Part shown: positions 5,377-6,606 of the stretch, piece after piece
Numbering within the stretch: the first letter of the stretch is position 1
Layout of the letters: every line of letters starts with the position of its first letter
Source of the DNA: an uncultured Bacteroidales bacterium
GTDB lineage: Bacteria; Bacteroidota; Bacteroidia; Bacteroidales; P3
Length of the DNA: 6,606 bases
Assembly (NCBI GenBank): GCA_900319595.1
Contig: ONOZ01000084.1
Span: 1 to 6,606 of the forward strand
Direction of reading: 5' to 3'
Notes under the pieces: model-generated
Database searches by the model: none
Told to the model about the DNA's origin: nothing
Seen by the model: the letters and a program-made list of their open reading frames with translations, nothing else
Program-made: the position numbers and the translations under genes

Positions 5377-6606
5377 ATGAAATCATTGAAGAACTACTAT
5401 AAAGACTTTCTTATATGGAAGACAAAGCATTTGAAAAAAACTCAAGTGCTTGTTGGTGCTTCTTTGATTATTGGTTTGCTTTGTGGCTGGGCTGCCGTGA
5501 TTTTAAAAAATCTTGTAACATATACCTACACTCTTATTACATCCTTTTCTTTTGGAACACCAGATAGGGCAAATTTATTGTATTTAATGTACCCAATGAT
5601 AGGTATTTTTATTGCCGTGTTGTTAGTCCGTTTTGTTATTAAGGCAGATTTGTCGCATGGGGTTAGTAAAGTGATGTATGCTTTGAGTAGAAATGATGGC
5701 AAAATAGACACTCACAACACTTGGTCTTCGTTAATAACTTCGTCTATTACGGTTGGATTTGGAGGAAGTGTAGGATTGGAGGCACCAATAGTATATACAG
5801 GATCGGCAATAGGTTCGAATATTTCTCGTCTTTTGCATTTGGACGCCCATTTGACTAAAATACTTGTTGCTTGTGGGGCGGCAGGAGCAGTAGCAGGTAT
5901 ATTCAAGGCTCCTATAGCGGGCATATTATTTGCTTTTGAAGTTTTGATGTTGGATTTGTCAATGTTTGCAATGTTGCCAATGTTAATATCTGCCATAACA
6001 GCCTCAATGATTTCTTATTTTTACTTGGGACATGATGCAACTTTTACATTTACCTTCACAGCACCGTTTTCTTTAAGTAAAATTCCTGCATTTATACTCT
6101 TGGGATTGATTTCTGCGATTGCTTGCTTATACTTTTTTAAAATAGATGCATTTGTAAAACGTAAATTTCAAAGATTCAATACCGTAGGCAAGGTAATAGT
6201 TGGAGGTTTATTATTGGGAGGTTTGGTTTATGTGTTTCCGCCTTTATTTGGAGAGGGTTATCCTGCATTAAATAAGCTATTGAGTGGAGATATGTATTCT
6301 GTATTTGAAAATTCTTTCTTTTACAATATGTCTTCTAATTCGTTGGCAGTTGTAATTGTGATATTAGCAATAATTCTTTTGAAATCTTTTGCGACAAATA
6401 TTACTTGTTCGGCAGGAGGGGTAGGTGGAGTGTTTGCACCTTCTTTATTTATAGGTGGTTTTGTTGGTTTTTTTGTTGCAAGACTAATAAATATGACAGG
6501 ACTATTGCCTGTTTGTGAGAGTAACTTTGTTTTGGTAGGTATGAGTTCTGTTATGGCTGGAATAATGTTTGCACCACTGACTTCCATTTTTCTCATTGCA
6601 GAGATT
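5377..6606 (+). CDS. ClC-family chloride channel/transporter (3' end outside window)
   Basis: 410 codons are present before the right edge. ClC proteins are dimeric membrane proteins that move Cl- or other anions, either as channels or as anion/proton exchangers. Many hydrophobic helices are visible, along with the three conserved anion-path segments: SHGVSKV (93-99, matching E. coli GSGIPEI), GSVGLEAPIV (130-139, with E135 as the external gating glutamate) and GGVFAPSLF (350-358). The proline-bearing segment APIAGILFAFEV (178-189) holds E188 but has V189 where E. coli ClcA has the internal proton glutamate E203. The central serine (S107 in E. coli) is H94. The inner-gate tyrosine of the last helix, and any CBS domains, would lie beyond the edge. 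The start MKSLKNYYKD gives a short basic cytoplasmic N-terminus. The family is certain; channel versus exchanger is not. Confidence 0.94.
   Translation, partial: MKSLKNYYKDFLIWKTKHLKKTQVLVGASLIIGLLCGWAAVILKNLVTYTYTLITSFSFGTPDRANLLYLMYPMIGIFIAVLLVRFVIKADLSHGVSKVMYALSRNDGKIDTHNTWSSLITSSITVGFGGSVGLEAPIVYTGSAIGSNISRLLHLDAHLTKILVACGAAGAVAGIFKAPIAGILFAFEVLMLDLSMFAMLPMLISAITASMISYFYLGHDATFTFTFTAPFSLSKIPAFILLGLISAIACLYFFKIDAFVKRKFQRFNTVGKVIVGGLLLGGLVYVFPPLFGEGYPALNKLLSGDMYSVFENSFFYNMSSNSLAVVIVILAIILLKSFATNITCSAGGVGGVFAPSLFIGGFVGFFVARLINMTGLLPVCESNFVLVGMSSVMAGIMFAPLTSIFLIAEI

Noticed and set aside
5526..6596. Minus-strand open frames opposite the ClC gene (5526-5711, 5712-5996, 6321-6596).
   Set aside because: They are antisense to conserved ClC motifs and resemble no known protein; the plus-strand frame is continuous through the whole region.

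Overview
The window looks like an ordinary stretch of chromosome from an AT-rich member of the Bacteroidota. Three lines of evidence support this. Upstream of four transcription units there is a TAnnTTTG element, the -7 motif of the Bacteroidetes primary sigma factor. Start codons are preceded by A-rich sequence rather than Shine-Dalgarno sites. The proteins (UvrA, exonuclease III, a coiled-coil OmpA-type lipoprotein, a ClC protein with a GLEAP gating motif) have the flavour of that phylum. I would not go below phylum or order level. No tRNA, rRNA, insertion sequence, CRISPR array or integration site is visible.

Layout. (1) Positions 1-2439, minus strand: most of uvrA, the damage-recognition ATPase of nucleotide excision repair; its last ~130 codons lie beyond the left edge. 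(2) Positions 2440-2697: an AT-rich divergent promoter region. (3) Positions 2698-3358, plus strand: a two-gene unit encoding a bacterioferritin-family protein that has lost most of its iron-oxidation ligands, and a 60-residue protein with a CCHC zinc-site pattern. It ends at a long bidirectional hairpin terminator (3419-3465). (4) Positions 3532-5274, minus strand: exonuclease III (xth) followed 18 bp later by an OmpA-family lipoprotein, converging on the same terminator. (5) Positions 5275-5376: a compact divergent promoter region. (6) Positions 5377-6606, plus strand: a ClC-family chloride channel or transporter, cut by the right edge.

How it fits together. Two DNA-repair genes (uvrA, xth) flank a ferritin-like gene, which hints at an oxidative-damage theme, but the genes are in separate transcription units and this may be coincidence. 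No multi-gene novel system such as defence, secretion or biosynthesis is evident. The best candidates for something under-described are the ferritin-like protein with a dismantled ferroxidase centre paired with the small zinc-type protein, the seven-residue tandem repeat inserted in UvrA, and the apparently leaderless GTG start of uvrA.
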